From Chalciporus piperatus (taxonomy: Eukaryota > Basidiomycota > Agaricomycetes > Boletales > Boletaceae), in the NCBI GenBank assembly GCA_038093975.1, contig JBBPTG010000090.1, positions 45,598 to 109,597 on the forward strand: a stretch of 64,000 nucleotides of DNA. Reading direction: 5' to 3'. A program made the translations under genes and the position numbers. The notes below the pieces were generated by a model, which searched no databases, was not told the DNA's origin, and saw only the letters and a program-made list of their open reading frames with translations. Positions 11,601 through 23,822 of this stretch are shown piece by piece. Each line of letters opens with the position of its first letter. The first letter of the stretch is position 1.

Positions 11601-14600
11601 TCGTTCAGGATAATGAATTCACCACATTACCTTCATCCATCTCGTTCGACCATTTCAGCTTCTTATCCAGGTCGATTACAGGCAGCTGAAGTTGACGGAA
11701 GATTTCCACTGGGGGATAAAGCTCATCGGCGCAATAGCGTATGTTCATGGAAGCGCTGTTCTGGGGGGATTCCTTGGAGAAAAGCCTAGATGATTTTAGT
11801 GTAGAGATATCTTGTGGGGTCAATGTAGGAGACAATCGAATTAGATAGTTGATCAAATCGGAGATACTCCAATCTCCCGTGTCCAACACTCTGTAGGAAC
11901 CCAGTGAGTGACCGAACTATCATGCTAACTTGGTGTCCACTTGCCGGGTTGAAAGAAGTTCTAGGGGAATGCGCGTTCGAACTCCAAGAAATGAGAGCAT
12001 GATTCCCATCCCTCCACTGTACTTGAGTCCGGATGTGAACGTGACAACCGGTAAGTCGAGGCTACCGAATAGAGCATCGTTCGCGATGGGAAGATATGAG
12101 CTGTCCGGACGACAAAGACCATGGGATGTGGGAATACAGTGCTTCTCTGTGAACGCCCTCTTCACTGCACGACGCATCGGGTCCGAAAGCGAGGACCATA
12201 CAAGCGAAAGGGTGCACAGGACACGTTCAGCCCAACTAGCTGACTGGGTGAAGTTATGTGTCGGATCTTCCGACATGATTTCCGTACGCGAGATGTGCTG
12301 GAACCAGTCGAGAATGGTGAACTCGCGCCAACCGAGGTTCAGCAGTTCTAAGCGAGTGAAGTGCATGCTGATATTGAGGGGGATCAAAGAAGTAGGGAGT
12401 GGCCCGTCGAGTGGGATGTGGCCTCCAAGGCCCTTCTGATCGATGAAGGATTTTATCGAGGACAGTGAATTTACCGCTCCACAGGCGCTGCTGAGAGCAG
12501 TGACATCGAGCAACTCGACCGTGCTTAAGCTCGAATTCTTCCGCTTCAAGCCCAACCACCACCGAAGACATACCACCAATTCCTCTTCGCCGAGGGGATG
12601 TCCAGCCAGGCCCTGCAGAACATCTTGGATCGATATAGGTGATATTTTGTGTGGGGTTGGCAGGGCTTCGATAGTGCGTACAGCTTCGAAACTAACGAGT
12701 TCTGATAGCATCGGCAGGGCCTTGAGGAACTTGGCGACATCCGGATCAAATGCTCTGATGTTCGGAGACGCACGGACACCAACTGAAGAGAGGAGCCTCA
12801 GGGGCGCAGCAGAACACAGGTAGAAGGAGTCACGTAGTATCTGGGACACCTTCGGAGAGGGCGTCGAGTGGTGGAAGGTGAAGAATTTGAGGACATGAAG
12901 GAAGCGCCGGTGCAAACGATCCTGAGACTCGGGTGATGGTTGTGAATCCGGAGCACTAGCGGCTGCTTCTTCCCATAAGTGTTGGATATCAGAGAGCTCC
13001 ATCTCGTACACAGCCCGAGATAAGAAACCCCCCACGTATAACAGTTCCTTATTCCAGACTAGAACGCGAATCAGAACGTCCTACTTCTTCCGAAGGACAC
13101 TCACTAGAAACACCGCTATTACTATAATTTTCGTGAGTAGCCATCCATCGCTGAAGTATTCGTGACTTACACTAGATCGATTGATTCACGCTCAACGGTA
13201 GGAATGAAGTGAGATGCCATGTGACCCCCGATGCCTGTTGTTTGTCCGGTGGGATGACCCTAGTTGAGACCATCAGTTGAACCCCGAGCATCAATAGAGT
13301 GAAGACGCACAATGAAGATACGTGTGTGCTTAGCCCTATTTCAGAACCCAATGAGTGTTTCCACACTATGACATATGCTACTACTCACCACTCAAGATCA
13401 GCACGGAGGCCCTGAAAAATGGATGCACGATGTTCCATAAAGCTTCGATCATACTCATCTTTCCCAGTCTTGTACAACCGGTCAGTGAGCATCCAGAGTG
13501 CGATTAGTTGTAACGACCAACATATATCAAGCTATATTTTAGTCGGGATGGAGGGTTCTTTTTCAGACACCGGGTTAATTCCCCTGAGATTTTCTCGTCG
13601 GCAGTGACAGCCACCTCTGCAGTGAACACTGTGAGATCCACGCTCGATGCATGTCTAGGATGCTGTTTCTCCTGGGACCCTACAGCCTCCTTGGATGACG
13701 GACTCTTAATGCCAGAACAAAGGTATACTGCGTCCATGACTTCCGCTTCAACCGTGACCCCTAGCGAATACAATGATCAAAGTGGACAAGATAACCACAC
13801 AAGAACACGAACGATGGCATTGGACGTCTTTCACATGCATGATTTTCTTCTCGGGGCTGGACCTTTCCATCTCCACAGGTACACTAATGGGTCGAGAGGG
13901 ACCAGGCGACTTCTTGATGTGCCCGACGTCATGGCCGTCGAAAAACACGCCCACATCCCTTAGGTTGGCCATGAAAGTAATTGATGATGCAAGAAATCGT
14001 ATCAAGTCCAATGCGGGCGGCATCGGACCGGGTTCTCGAAGTGGCATCTCGAATGTCGTCCAAGGATCCAGTGTTTCGTAAGGGAGGCTGCCACGGCGAA
14101 CATACAACTGGCGAGGGAATCAGTATTTAGTTCTAGTATCTATGGGTTCAATACCTGATCATCGTTGTCTTTCCAATAAAACTGCATCCCGTATCCTGAA
14201 GATGCGTCATAAAAAGACATGTCTAAAGGCCAAGATGCCATACCTCCGGATGAGACACAGGGACTTTCCGTCACAAAAAATAAGCTATAGAATCCTACCA
14301 AGGGTTATCCAGTGTCAACCTTTGGGTGGGGGAGAGACTCACCAACGCCAAAGGCGCCGATCTTCTCTGGACTAGGGTTGCCGTCGGCTGAATGAAGGCA
14401 ATATGTAAAAGACCGAAAGGTGGAACGGAGAAAGGATAACGCACCAATTTTTGGTAACCTCTCCCAGTCCTTCGCTTGAAACGGTTTCCCATTATTTCTG
14501 AATGTCCACTGTACGACCTTGAGGATGAAGACATAAGCACGAAAACGTCAATGAACACCAACAAAATGGAAACTCGTACGTGGGTGGACTTCAGATCAGG

Positions 14601-14968
14601 CAACGTCGATGGGCTAGCATTCTCTTTCTGTGCACGTTCTTGGTATGCAGCAGTCTCGAAGCAAACCTCGACAGCTGAAGACCCAGCATCATCGGAGTTT
14701 TGAAGGAGTTCACGAAATACTGGCACAATGAAGAATGTGAGCAACCGTGATGATCGAAATGGTAGAACGATGGGTCTCACATGTGAACTCCCCCGGGTAG
14801 CGAGCAAGCACTTTGTCTACCAGCGCCCGTTGATTGACTTCGACTCGCGTCTCCTCTCCACCTTTCGCCTGAGTGATTTTGAGAATGAACGAGATCAGGT
14901 ATACAGTAGTAGGAAGAAGGGCGCCATGAATGAAATAGACATACCAGCGCTTCGCGGTGTCGTGTCAT
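8632..14968 (-). CDS. Sacsin-like HSP90-type ATPase (DUF3684-type) with C-terminal HEIAH motif
   Basis: The ATG at 14,968 gives MTRHREAL, spliced at ggtatg to an exon reading RVEVNQRALVDKVLARYPGE. Next come the GHKL ATPase boxes: ELLQNSDDA (N box), NNGKPF (G1) and KIGAFGV (G2), so ATP-binding residues look intact. The long body includes a single 1.1 kb exon (11,920-13,035) beginning GGFLSRAVYEMELS, typical of the large DUF3684-type proteins of basidiomycetes. More than ten introns interrupt the gene. The last exon contains ALAHEIAHNLIQTHD, a zinc-metallopeptidase-like HExxH signature, and ends RRIGPSNPASGRNISI at the stop at 8,632. The predicted length is about 1,700 residues. Sacsin-type ATPases act as chaperone-like proteins; the fungal substrate is unknown. 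It is divergently placed from the gene at 15,306. Confidence 0.85.
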
Positions 14969-15305
14969 TTGTCGTGGTTCAGGTCCTTAGTTGCTGAACG
15001 TCTGAAAGAAACTGCACAGTTACCAGTATGCTTTCGGAATGCAAGGCGATGTTGACAGTTGAACTTGACGATTTCGTGGAGCCGCACGAGAGCATTCGAT
15101 ACAGCTCAACAGTTGCCGTTCCCTCGCCGGGTCCTCATTCGGATCCCAAGGCGTCTGTTAGCCGACTAGGAACATGGCGGATGTGGCAGAGAACTAACCT
15201 TTGTTTCAACCGTGACGAACTTGAACTCACTTTGATTGTCATCCCGATCATTCCGAATCCCCAGCTTCAACTTGAACTTGGCTTGGCCACGGCGAGTCGG
15301 ACCCA
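14969..15305. promoter_or_regulatory. Shared upstream region of divergent genes
   Basis: This 337 bp gap separates the start of the sacsin-like gene (minus) from the hypothetical gene at 15,306 (plus). It must hold the promoters of both. No TATA box or other element stood out. Confidence 0.4.
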
Positions 15306-16688
15306 ATGGGCGGCGAGTCCCCACAGAATGAATACGCAAAAAAGCTGCAGCAGTCCTTTGGATACCCTCTGCGATTTCCGGAACCGAAGCCTGGCCTCCC
15401 AGCATCCTACAAAGAACAGGGACTCCACATTGGGGATATTGGCTATGTCGACGATGTCGGCATGTTCGAAGTCCTTTTCAATATCTGTTTTCCCCCAGAC
15501 CACGAACTCCACTTCACACGCAAGGAGCTTACTGCCCTTGTCGGCCTCACCAAGTTCACACAAACTGAAGCTCCGCCCATCCCCAATGCATTCCCTCCGG
15601 GTCGTGTCATTTGCCATGGCATCCAGGGGTCCCACGGTGATACCTTGAAGGACACCCAAAGGTAGGTCGGTGATATCAAGACCTGGAGAGCACGATGCTG
15701 ACATGGTATATCTGGTATCGGTAAGCGCACCTAGCAAATTCATCTCATGCTCCCCGTCTGGCGCCATCCTTGTCCTCTCCTCGGGTGCCGTACGTCACAG
15801 CCTCAATAAGAGCAAGGAGGAAGAATTCCGCAAGTTAGCGGAGAAGCATGCACTTGACTGGTGTAAAGTCGCTAATTGCAATTCCCTTTACCTGATCACC
15901 GGCTTTTATAAAACGAGTTCTTGGTATCTTGCTTCGTTTCAGGATACAAAGCCTATCGGACAAGTCTTGGTAGAACGTGACGGCGAAGGGAGATACAGTT
16001 GGCACTCAAGTTGCGATTACCGGCAGAGTCCCAGGGGAAACCGGAATGAGAACCAAACCGTGCTCGTATCGGGTTTCAAGATCGAAGTGAGGGGGTGGGA
16101 TCAACATACCGTGGTCGAGAAGTTGGTTCCACAATCGGGAAGCATCTGGTCCGAATTGACCTCGCTGGTGAACTTCCTTATCGGCGTCTTGATGTTCGTT
16201 TGGCAACGCATAGCTTCAAGATCTGCGTTCAAGATCTGGGATCATGGTGCACGGGTCGAACGTGTTCCAGCACTATCGCAGGTATGTACCCCACAGAAAT
16301 GAACGACCGGGACGGCGGTAGTTGAATGATCATCTAGCCCTTTCATCCCTCTGACACCATCAATCGTTTCATACTGGACAAGGTGTGTGTCGAAATATCA
16401 TACGCGATAGAACACTAAATTCAAGTGACAAGAATGCCAATGTTCAGGTGGCCGTCACTCATGACAGCCAGTGGTTAAACATGCTCGAAAAGGTTCGTTA
16501 TGTCTACTGCACCGTTGTGGTATGCACTCTCACTGCCAGTGGGCCACCAGAATGAACTGCTTCACGAGGACATGGCGGAAGAGGGACGCTTCCTGGCCTT
16601 CTTGGAAGAAAAATATACATGTGACGCTAACTCCGACAGTAAGAATTTGATCGCTGCAATACTTCACTCCTTGATAAAGGATTCTTAG
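15306..16688 (+). CDS. Hypothetical basidiomycete protein (LPASYKEQGLHIGDIG family)
   Basis: The ATG at 15,306 opens an exon to 15,661 with PASYKEQGLHIGDIGYVDD followed by FEVLFNICFP. It is spliced (gtaggt...cacctag) to an exon from 15,735 with SKFISCSPSGAILVLSSGA, LYLITGFYKTSSWYLASF and VLVSGFKIEV. Small exons then carry FHPSDTINRFIL and VAVTHDSQWLNML. The last exon (ELLHEDMAEEGRFLAFLEE) ends at 16,688. I recognise this as a repeated Agaricomycete family often found near HET/TPR genes, but I know no biochemical function for it. There is no signal peptide and no membrane segment. It lies in tandem with the C2-TPR gene, about 260 bp upstream of it. Confidence 0.65.
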
Positions 16689-16946
16689 ATGTGGTTTACC
16701 TGAGAAGAAAGACGTAGGTTTCTTCTTTATATCTCGTCCACGTTTGGAATTTTACCTAAGTCGAATCGACAGCGATACCAACAATCAGAACTCCAACAAT
16801 CTGCACAAGCCAACGTTCTCTCCCAGGACACTCACTCTCCCTACAGCCTCTGACGACAATCGGCAGATCGTCATAACAAGTACGTCCAGCTCCCGCCCTT
16901 GTAAAACTTGTAAAAAAGATATATAATGATTGCTTCAATCTCAGGC

Positions 16947-18740
16947 ATGCGGGCTGAGAACGTCGTCGCTGGTCTCAGACGTATTCCTGTCTGTTTTTTT
17001 GCTCTTGTTCAGTTTGGTGGTACGAAGAGAAGAACTAAAACCAAGGCGGTCTTGCTTCACGACAATGTTATTGAATGGGACGAGGAGATTATGTTGTGAG
17101 TCATTCCCCATTCCTTTTCATTGGTTGTCGCTCATGCCAATCAGACCCCCGGATTCATCGGTCAACGTTCGAGTCTCGATCAACGCTTCCTTTGAGTCTG
17201 AGCCAATGCTGGGAAACGGAGAAACGCTCTGCGTGTCAGAAACCAGTGTGGGTAGTTTGTCCCAAGCAGGCAGCACATACCGTGAGTGCGATTCCTCCTC
17301 GGCCGTCTATTAACTGTTACTTGACATTGGAACAGTTCATTTCTCTTCAGGGAATGGGGAAGATGTCGATTCCTGTGCCTCACTCCTTATTACCCTCGAA
17401 GAACGACGATTCGACCGTCTAACCGATTGGAACCTTGGCGATACCAAGGTGAGAGCAGTGCTGACATTATGTGCCCGACGTTAATGATAACTGGTTAGCT
17501 GGAATTCGAGGACTCATCATATGTCAAAGTCGCAACACTGACAGACGAAGCACACGAAACTCTTCTCAAATACCGTAGAGATCACAAAATGGAGGATCTC
17601 TTAAAATCGGTCGAACGCTTCGAACACGCGCTAAGTATATGTCCTCCCGAGCATCGCGCCGCCACACTGTTCAACCTCTCCACGACGAGGTTTCTACATT
17701 GTCGGATTCACGGAATATCCACAGACCTCGATACGGTCATTACTTCTTATCGCGACGCGCTCGCATTGCGTCCTGCTCCTTCCCCCGATCGACCTGTCAC
17801 ATTGCTACATCTCTCTCAGGCCCTCTTGTATCGCTACGAAAGACTGGGGGGTGAAGGTTCGGTCCTGGATGAGGTCGAGGAGCTCGCGACCGAGGTCAAG
17901 GAGATATGCTGCGAGCGTAGTTACGATCGACGCGGTGCAGATCTCGTACTTCAAACCCTCAAGCGTCACAAGGTTCTAACGTCCGGGAACCTAGCTCAGC
18001 TTGACGAGCTGGTCTCAGAATTATCTCGGTCTGCGAATCTGCCTTTAGATTTTGACAGACCCCACCGACTGATCAACTTGAGCATTGTACTGGGCAAACG
18101 CTCCGAGATAACCGGTGACCTTGACAATCTGGAACAATCGATTTCACTGCTCGAGGAAACTCTACGACTCTTTTCAGATGGTCATGTCGACAAACCCTGG
18201 ATACTCGCCACCCTTGGCGAGGCACTCCGATCCCGCTTCATCAAGCGTGGCGATCTTGTCGACCTGGACAAGTCGATATCCATGACCGAAGAAGCTGTAC
18301 AACTTACCCCAGATGGTCATTTCGACAAACCTTGGATGCTCACCTGTCTTGGTGATGCATTCCGCACACGATTCGTACACAGCGCTGCGGAGTCCGGTAC
18401 CGATAGCCACTCCCACAGACCTGGCTACCTGACCGACCTTCCCAGCCCCCGGGCCCTCCCAACCCGTAGCCAGTGCTTTGGCAACCTCGGTGACCTCGAG
18501 CAAGCGATTTGGAGACACAAGGATGCTGAAGCGCTCACTCCGAATAGCCATCCGGGCAAACCGAGCCGTCTGAACAATCTCGCATCCTCCTTGTTGATTC
18601 GTTTCAAGCATCTCGGGAAGGTTGATGACCTTGAGCAAGTGATTTTGCGAAACAAGGACGCTCTGGAGCTGACGCCGGATGATCATTCTGACCGGGATAC
18701 CATTCTGAGAAACTTGGTGATTTCCTTGTTACACGGGTGA
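16947..18740 (+). CDS. C2-like domain plus TPR repeat protein
   Basis: Five exons fit one frame: 16,947-17,095, 17,145-17,281, 17,336-17,448 and 17,499-18,740 are read with confidence. An extra 5' exon near 16,850 reading ASDDNRQIVIT may exist. The predicted protein is about 546 residues. Residues 1-135 form a C2-like beta-sandwich (AGLRRIPV, NVIEWDEEIML, RVSINASFESEPM). From about residue 155 there are TPRs, starting HALSICPPEHRA, then the roughly 44-residue Agaricomycete repeat (LDNLEQSISLLEETLRL, DKPWILATLGEALRSRF). In this family such TPRs often precede a CHAT peptidase domain; here the frame stops after the repeats at SLLHG, so no CHAT domain is encoded. Residues about 425-460 (SAAESGTDSHSHRPG) break the repeat consensus. 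Part of this gene is copied at 38,654-38,875. Confidence 0.75.
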
Positions 18741-18872
18741 AGAGTTCGGCATACTATGACGGCCCATCTATGTATATATATTACACATTATAAGCACTCT
18801 TCGCACAAAATCCGTGGAGCACATCTCGCTCTCGAAATAGTGTACCACATGAATAAATTTCGAGTTCAAAGG

Positions 18873-21800
18873 CTACAGCACCTCTAGAGTACGTACATTC
18901 TCCAAGAGATGAGTCAGTGGTGTACTCTTCTGCACCCGTACAGTAATCTTCGTGTCTGCAGCAACCCGCCTGTATTCCACCGCATTCGGACTTCGCTCTA
19001 CGACGAGTGCACTAAATGGCTGTTGGAGGCGAGCAACGAGGCGGAAAGCGCGGGTCTCTATGTCAGTCGGTGGATCATGGACCGGCGCGGGAAACGGGGT
19101 TATCAAGGACAGGCCCTCGGCGGGGTGACCTTCTTCTGGATGTGGCAGTGGCAGTTCAACTTGAAGTTCCTCTGCAGATGTACTGCCATTCGGGTCCTCT
19201 CTGTCGAAGAGCGTGTGGATCCAAGGGTGAATGAGGTACAAAGCGTTGGGTCGGGAGATCACCCTCTTCGTCCTGATCTCCACAATACCAAGAGCGATCG
19301 TCCTCGCCCGATAGACATACACTCCGCCAACGACATCCACCCGAGTGGGTCCAACCTGAAAGGTGATGCAAGGAAGGTGCATACATTGCCCCGCAAACCA
19401 CGGCCGTTGGAGGTTATTCAGTCGGTTGTAGAAATGGACGACTCCGGTCGTATCAGGGAACGACGTGCGTAGATTGGTCACTGTCTTTTCCATGGAGACC
19501 CCGTCGAGAGGAAGTGGGAGGTAGGAGGTCGCGAGCTCCTTGAAGACGATGATACGAGCAGGAAGGCAGCTGTTGTACCTGCTCGACTCCCCAGTCCACG
19601 CAAGGATGCTCACTTCTCTAGAGGACATGAGAACCTGTGCCAAGAAACGACCAAGCGCATTCTCCCCTTCACCATAGATAACCGGGATGGAAGTGGACAG
19701 GATCCCAAACAGCGAATACGCGGCATCTTCGATAAAGGTGGTCTGACGCATTGAAGCAAGGCAGAGCTTCTCGCGGATGTGATCGAGATTAGATTGGAGT
19801 TCTGGCCAATCCCCGTCTCCCACTTCCCTTTGGATGGCTTGCTGCATTTCTCGGATGATAGCAGCTGATGCTTTGTGGTTGATGAACTGTCCGTCTTGGT
19901 CAAAGATTGGCATGCTGAGGTAAGGCGTCCAATCCTCCGTATAGAACTGGATAACCTCGGCAGCAACGTATTCTTGGTACGTCCACGCGCGGCTATTCCA
20001 AGTGCTATCCACGAGGCCACCTGGGCAGGACTCGCGGCCCACACCACGGAGGTAAACGACTGTGATGGCCGAGCCTCGATACCATTTGAACATAGAAACG
20101 AGCGATTCCTGTAGAACCACGAGGTCCTTTTTGTCGATGCAGCAGGTATCCGACCAAGCCCATCGGAACCCAAGGTGCCGCACGTGCGAGCAAAACCTTT
20201 GCAACTTGCTGTTCGTGGGAGATCCTTTAAGGCTATAGACAGAAATGCTCTCCACCATCTGCAAGAGGGGTTCGTCCCTGTCCCAGTTGTGCGAAAGCAT
20301 TGCATAGCGGTAGTACTCTCTGACGGCTTTTGCGATGCGGGGATGGTCGATGTGCGTCGTCATCGAAGAAACGAGTTCATAGTATGTTTCGGATGCCTCG
20401 AATAAAGCCGCTCGTGCGCTTCCGTCGTAAAGACGACCAGAGGTAGTGTCGATGAGTACCCGTGGTGTACTCTGAATTATTGGATGAACTACGGAGCGGA
20501 TCGTCGCTTTCACCCTCGATGGGTGTATGAACTTCTCACAAAGCACTACGAAGCAGAGTCAGCCCAACATTGGGATGGTATGTTCACAATACTCGCCTCG
20601 CATCTGCGGATCGGGCGATTGTGCCATCATCGAGAACACCGTCTCATACGCACCGACGGCATCACTGTACTTTCCAGCACCATGTAACGCGGCATGCTTT
20701 CGCTCGTAACCCCAATGGGACAAGGGGTCGAGTGTAATCACCTAAGGGGTGGTTGGGTTGACAATTCGTCCAATGAGATACCCAGCCATACCTTTTCTGC
20801 ATCTTCTAACGCGCGTTCCCAGGAGCCAGTCATCGCCAGTGCCTCACTTCGCTTCGTAAGAAGAGCGGCGGCATTTGGAGGATCAAGCGATAGGGCAAAC
20901 GAATACTGCTCGATGGCTTCATCGTATCGCTGAGACTGCAGGGCGGTATCTGCGCCGTTTTGTACTATTGCACTACAATACCCCCTAAACGCTGATGGAG
21001 GGTGTTCAGCCAACATCAACAACATCGCCAATACAATCGCTCACCGAGCTCCCATTCATGACGATCGTCAAGTGCGGTGGTTTCGTCTTCCTGATAATTC
21101 TTCATCAGTTCGTGAAAACACTCGATTGCTTCTGTGAGGCGGTTGCTCTCTTTGAGTACATCGCATATACTCTGATAAATGGAGAATCTTGGGAGGTCCA
21201 GGCTAAACTTTACATCGAGTCAATCACTGCGTTGAGTAATAAGGTAAATCATCTGTACCTCGATCGCGGCACTCAACGTTTCCTTCCATGATGTGCTCGT
21301 CAATCTTGCCTTGACCCACTTTCGAAAGATGGGTGCTGGATCAACCGGCCTCGCCGATAATGCTCTCGCGTAGTAGGTGGTAGCTTCATCGTACTTGTTA
21401 GCACTGAATGCCGCATCCGCAATATTATCCAGAGTCGAGATACAGAGGCGCTTGAAGTCTATGCAGAGGACATGGTTTATGGTGGGAATGGGACTCGAGC
21501 CCCTGGCACTCACCCGTAACCCAATCTTTAGTCTGCTGACCGCCCGATTGAACCACGTCTTCCAGAGTGCTCATCATCTCGCGAAGAACGCTGATAGCTT
21601 CTTGCGTATGACCTGCGGTGTGCAATGCCTCGCACAAACCACGCTGGGCCCTGATGCCAAGATCCTCAAAGGACCACCCAAATACCTCCAAAGATGGTCA
21701 GTAAAATGTGGTACGACTGAAAATCCTTACCAGGGAGATCATCCTGAGGCGAGGGCAATCTGGTGACTGGGGGGCGAGTCGCTGCGCGTCCTTGAACGAT

Positions 21801-23616
21801 TGAATCGCACTCTCTTGTTCGGCTCGCTTTAGCTGAGCATTGCCGAATAAGAGATATATGTGTGCCTGCGGTGGGATGTCAGTATTCGTTTCCCTATTCA
21901 GGACGGTAGACAACCTTGACGGAGTTGTATATCGGTTTATCGTCGTTTGCTATAGAGATCAGATCTCCCACACGCGATATCGCGTCTTCATGGTCCCCGG
22001 CCACACAGATTATGATAGACTAGCTTGCAAAGATGGTGAGTGTACGAAGCGGAGTATCGCACAGAATGCACCTTGACGAGCAGCAGGAACTTTGTGTCTT
22101 GCAAATCACAACATGTGAATGCGAGGTCGCATACACGATATCCATCCTTGACTCTGCCGTCACCAAGCAATGCTATGCTCTTTGCTATATAACCGATGAC
22201 AGAAGATTGGGTTTCAATAGACTTCGTAGAGCCTAGCATATGAGCATGTAGATGCGAAGGGTTGTTGGAAAGTTACCTTGTCGGCGTCGTCGACCGCCTC
22301 CTTCCACCGCTGGAGGCGTGCATACAGAAGCGCACGGTTGGAGAGTAGATTGTGATTGGGGCTTTGAGCGAGCGAAATTTCTTGTGTGAATATGGTGTTC
22401 GCTTTCCCGAGGTTATTTTGACTCCATGCATCGAACGCGGTCTCGATGACATCCATGAATGGTATCTGCGATGGGGACTGTGTACGAAATGAAGCAATCA
22501 GCTGATGGCGTCGAGCCCACTCACGATGGTGCTGGATGGAGATGGCGCCTCTGTCGTGTTCCCTGTGGAACTTTCCGAAGGAGAATGAGAAGGAGTAGGT
22601 TGAGCGGGTACGAAGCAGGAGTCGGGAAGGGTGCTCCGCAGATCCTTCAGAGTTATTTTGCGATCGAATTGACCAATGGCAAGACAAGTATTGTCGGGCG
22701 AGAGTGCGATTGCCTTTACTTTGCCGGTCTGTTCGATAAGAGGGCCGAGCTGGGCATGCGTCGAGATGTCCCATAGCGATACAGAACTCGAAGTGGAGTA
22801 CGCAATGAATTTCCCGTTGTTTGCTAGCGCGAGAGAGGCATTGATGTCTTTAGCGTGGGCCGACCATTCGGAGAGGGGAGACCCTGTTGCGATATTGAGT
22901 TGCTTGATGCTACCATCGTAGAGAGCGAATATTTGCTCGCCGTCGCTGGTCCAGGCGATGGGGGTCGAGCACCCTGACAGGACTGAGTCAGGAATGACGA
23001 TGAGCAGACTGCCATTGTGACTGTCGAAGATGCGGATGGATTTGTCGCCGTACCAAGTGGCGGTAGCGACACGGTCACCCTGGGGAGAAAATCTTGTACC
23101 CGAGACGTAACCTTCATGTCTGAGTGGTCCAACCAGTTTTCGTCCTGTAGCGATGTCCCAGACGAACGCCGTCTTGTCCCTCGACCCGGTCACGAACGTC
23201 TGCGAGTTTGGTGAGATGTCTGCCGAATCCACATCATCTGTATGTCCCTTGAACTTCAAGTTGGCCCCGGTCGCTTGACTGGATGCGTCCCACACAACTA
23301 CCCAGCCCCCATCTATGCCGCACAGGATCCAGCGTTCGTCTCTGGAGACGGCGACGACGTTGATACGCTTGCCAGTGCCTGACTTCCACTTTTTCTCATC
23401 TTCCTTCCCATCCGAAAGTCTCCACCTTCTCACTGTCTCATCCCGACCGCCGCAAACCACATGCGTTCCCTCGTGATTGAAGACAACTGAAGATATTGAC
23501 CCTCCGCTATGTATCTCAAAGTCTTTTCCCTGTTCGAATTCTTGGTGATAGTCAGTGTCGACCATCGACGGCCCCTCTCCACCAAACTCACTAGCAGATG
23601 CCAATGTCACGGTCAT
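18873..23616 (-). CDS. WD40-TPR-HET fusion protein, paralogue 2
   Basis: The start is at 23,616 (MTVTLASAS). The WD40 exon 22,525-23,616 shows seven blades, from VCGGRDETVRRWRL to IGQFDRKITLKDL. It is spliced via gtgagt...cgcag to IPFMDVIETAFDAW, the first TPR. More TPR exons include IGYIAKSIALLGDG, AHIYLLFGNAQLKRAE, FGWSFEDLG, DFKRLCISTLDNIAD, SIYQSICDVLKESN and GADTALQSQRYDEAIEQY. The bridge LDPLSHWGYERKHAALHGAG joins, through an unusual GC-AG intron (20,546-20,596), to the HET module (557 codons) with WSDTCCIDK, SRAWTYQEY, REKLCLAS, PVIYGEGENALGR and LAWTGESSRYNSCLP. All HET landmarks are present, so this copy looks functional. A cell-death or allorecognition role is inferred from the HET domain. 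An alternative short first intron (ATG exon ending at ASA) is possible. About 1,350-1,400 residues. Confidence 0.85.
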
Positions 23617-23822
23617 CGTCAAGGACTGCGCGGAGGAGCTACCATACGTGTGTGACACACTGACAAGGTTACTGCATGGGCCAACACGGCGTCTCTGCTT
23701 CAAACTCCACTTTTCACCAATTCAGATCGGTTCTGGGCCTAATTCCTCGTGGCTTGCGCGCTTTATCTATTTTCAGACAATCAGCGAGTCGTCCATGATC
23801 AGTCAACGTCTGTGCTACCAAC
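23617..23822. promoter_or_regulatory. Short bidirectional promoter between HET and patatin genes
   Basis: Only 206 bp separate the start codons of the WD40-TPR-HET gene (minus) and the first patatin gene (plus). Both promoters must fit here, which makes co-regulation plausible. I see no obvious TATA element. Confidence 0.4.

Noticed and set aside
11930..12823. Plus-strand frames of 126-169 codons inside the sacsin-like gene
   Set aside because: They are antisense shadows of the 371-codon minus-strand exon that matches the family.
18174..18686. A 170-codon minus-strand frame opposite the C2-TPR gene
   Set aside because: It mirrors the TPR repeats on the plus strand and has no motif of its own.
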